Assembly: GCA_035492655.1 (NCBI GenBank)
Contig: DATJJB010000383.1
Span: 38,121-102,120, forward strand
Length of the DNA stretch: 64,000 bases
Direction: 5' to 3'
Origin: Kutzneria sp035492655
GTDB taxonomy: Bacteria; Actinomycetota; Actinomycetes; Mycobacteriales; Pseudonocardiaceae
Part shown: one piece after another, positions 63,186-64,000 of the stretch
How positions within the stretch are numbered: position 1 is the first letter of the stretch
Layout: each line of letters opens with the position of its first letter
Notes under the pieces: model-generated
Database searches by the model: none
Told to the model about the DNA's origin: nothing
Seen by the model: only the letters and a program-made list of their open reading frames with translations
Program-made: the position numbers and the translations under genes

Positions 63186-63200
63186 TGCCGCTGAGCGGCA
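63186..63200. promoter_or_regulatory. IclR palindrome, copy 3 (perfect)
   Basis: TGCCGCT-G-AGCGGCA is a perfect 7-1-7 palindrome, 22 bp upstream of the iclR ATG. It is the best copy of four similar sites and the natural autoregulatory operator. Confidence 0.7.
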
Positions 63201-63259
63201 CCCGTCCACTCAGGATTTCGCGACTATAGCTCCGGTACGCCTTACCGGCTTGTCCTGCA

Positions 63260-63276
63260 CTGCCACTCAGCGGCAG
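63260..63276. promoter_or_regulatory. IclR palindrome, copy 4
   Basis: C-TGCCACT-C-AGCGGCA-G, a 17-bp dyad with one internal mismatch, lies 44 bp upstream of the SnoaL-like gene, in the divergent iclR/SnoaL region. Confidence 0.65.
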
Positions 63277-63319
63277 CCGGCCCTTGGGTTCGTCACCGTT
63301 CCCCTCCTAGCCTCCTTTC

Positions 63320-63928
63320 ATGACCACAGCTGCTTCCCGTGACGCCGTCCAAGAGATCCGCACCGTTGTGGAGAACTGGGCTGTTTGGCGCGACGCCGGC
63401 GACTGGGAGCGGTTCGCCACCGTGTGGCACTCCTCCGGTCAGATGTGGGCCACGTGGTTCCAGGGCACCGCCACCGACTTCATCACCGCTTCTCGAGAAG
63501 GCTTCGACGCCGGCGTGCGCATCCTCCACTTCCTCGGCGGCACCTCCGTCGACGTCGCCGGCACCCGCGCCATCGCCCAGACCAAGATGACCATCACCCA
63601 GCGCTCCCAGGTCCACGGCACCGCCGCCGACGTCATCTGCACCGGCCGCTTCTACGACTTCTTCACCCTCGAAGACGGCCAATGGCGCATCGCCCTCCGC
63701 CGCCTCATCTACGAAACCGACCGCCTCACCCCCGTCGACCCCGCCGCCCGCATCCAACTCGACCAGTCCCAGCTCGCCCGATTCCCCGAGGGCTACCGAC
63801 ACCTCGCCTACATCCAGCTCGAAGCCGGATTCGACGTCAAGACCGGCCTCCCCGGCCTCACCGGCGAAGCCGTGCAGGCCCTCTACCGCGACGGCGCGGC
63901 ATGGCTCGCCCACACCTTCACCATCTGA
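63320..63928 (+). CDS. SnoaL-like NTF2-fold protein
   Basis: 202 residues. The NTF2-like cone is readable from ENWAVWRDAGDWERFATVWHSSGQMWATWFQG to GRFYDFFTLEDGQWRIALRRLIYETD, followed by a C-terminal arm. It resembles the SnoaL_4/dioxygenase beta-subunit-like group; enzymatic role unknown. It is divergent from the IclR gene with an IclR palindrome in its promoter, so it belongs to the same regulon as the aldehyde dehydrogenase operon and doxX. Confidence 0.88.
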   Translation: MTTAASRDAVQEIRTVVENWAVWRDAGDWERFATVWHSSGQMWATWFQGTATDFITASREGFDAGVRILHFLGGTSVDVAGTRAIAQTKMTITQRSQVHGTAADVICTGRFYDFFTLEDGQWRIALRRLIYETDRLTPVDPAARIQLDQSQLARFPEGYRHLAYIQLEAGFDVKTGLPGLTGEAVQALYRDGAAWLAHTFTI

Positions 63929-64000
63929 CGCTGAACGCACCGAAATCCGGCTGCACCGGGTCCCCTCCAATGCCCGCCGGGCAACCATCCGCCTCGTGGC

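Overview
The window is very GC-rich (about 70% or more by eye). Its gene starts use ATG/GTG with GGAG-type ribosome sites, and stop/start overlaps (ATGA, GTGA, TGATG) are frequent. It carries SARP, LAL-LuxR and ECF regulators and MDMPI/DinB-type thiol enzymes. This fits a filamentous actinomycete, most likely of the Pseudonocardiales (Amycolatopsis/Kutzneria-like); the genus is a guess. I saw no rRNA, tRNA, CRISPR array, insertion sequence or prophage.

Left part (1-14 kb). A translationally coupled operon (MFS exporter end, ATP-grasp L-amino-acid-ligase-like enzyme, short class II DAHP synthase, MIO-type aromatic ammonia-lyase/aminomutase, amidase) looks like a small biosynthetic cluster for an aromatic (possibly beta-amino-acid) dipeptide. 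It ends in a perfect hairpin facing a LAL/LuxR regulator. Divergent from that regulator is a second coupled operon encoding glutathione synthesis (GCS2-type ligase and GshB), a MAPEG glutathione-transferase-like membrane protein and an MFS transporter. This is unusual in a lineage that normally uses mycothiol. A PadR/FAD-monooxygenase pair follows, with a perfect 26-bp inverted repeat at the padR promoter.

Second part (14-22.6 kb). Mixed accessory genes: a secreted HAF-repeat protein, an ECF sigma factor with a SnoaL tail, a RibD/DHFR-like protein, an SDR epimerase-MDMPI-TetR operon, a membrane protein plus MFS pair, and an SRPBCC protein.

Third part (22.6-43.4 kb). An enediyne locus. One leftward operon runs DUF1702, DUF1702, P450, DUF5987, GMC oxidoreductase, UnbL, UnbV, UnbU, the iterative enediyne polyketide synthase PksE (KS-AT-ACP-KR-DH-PPTase), the enediyne thioesterase and a flavin reductase. 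Most junctions are stop/start overlaps. Gene content and order resemble the conserved E-gene set of nine-membered enediynes (E2/E11, E7, E8, E9, E3, E4, E5, E, E10, E6). A carotenoid-cleavage-oxygenase-like gene with a TetR repressor abuts its 3' end. An SgcJ/EcaC-like NTF2 gene, an F420-type LLM oxidoreductase and a DHA2 efflux pump lie on the other side. No chromoprotein, deoxysugar, halogenase or peripheral-acid genes are visible, so this looks like a stripped-down or divided enediyne locus.

Right part (45-64 kb). A YCII/ECF42-type sigma pair, an AraC regulator with a TTA codon, an XRE regulator with an NAD(P)H oxidoreductase, two secreted proteins (ThuA plus ricin-like, and ricin-like), two large SARP/AfsR-type regulators flanking an MDR/AraC pair, and an aldehyde dehydrogenase/MIP channel/DoxX/IclR/SnoaL group that shares a repeated palindrome suggesting one IclR regulon.
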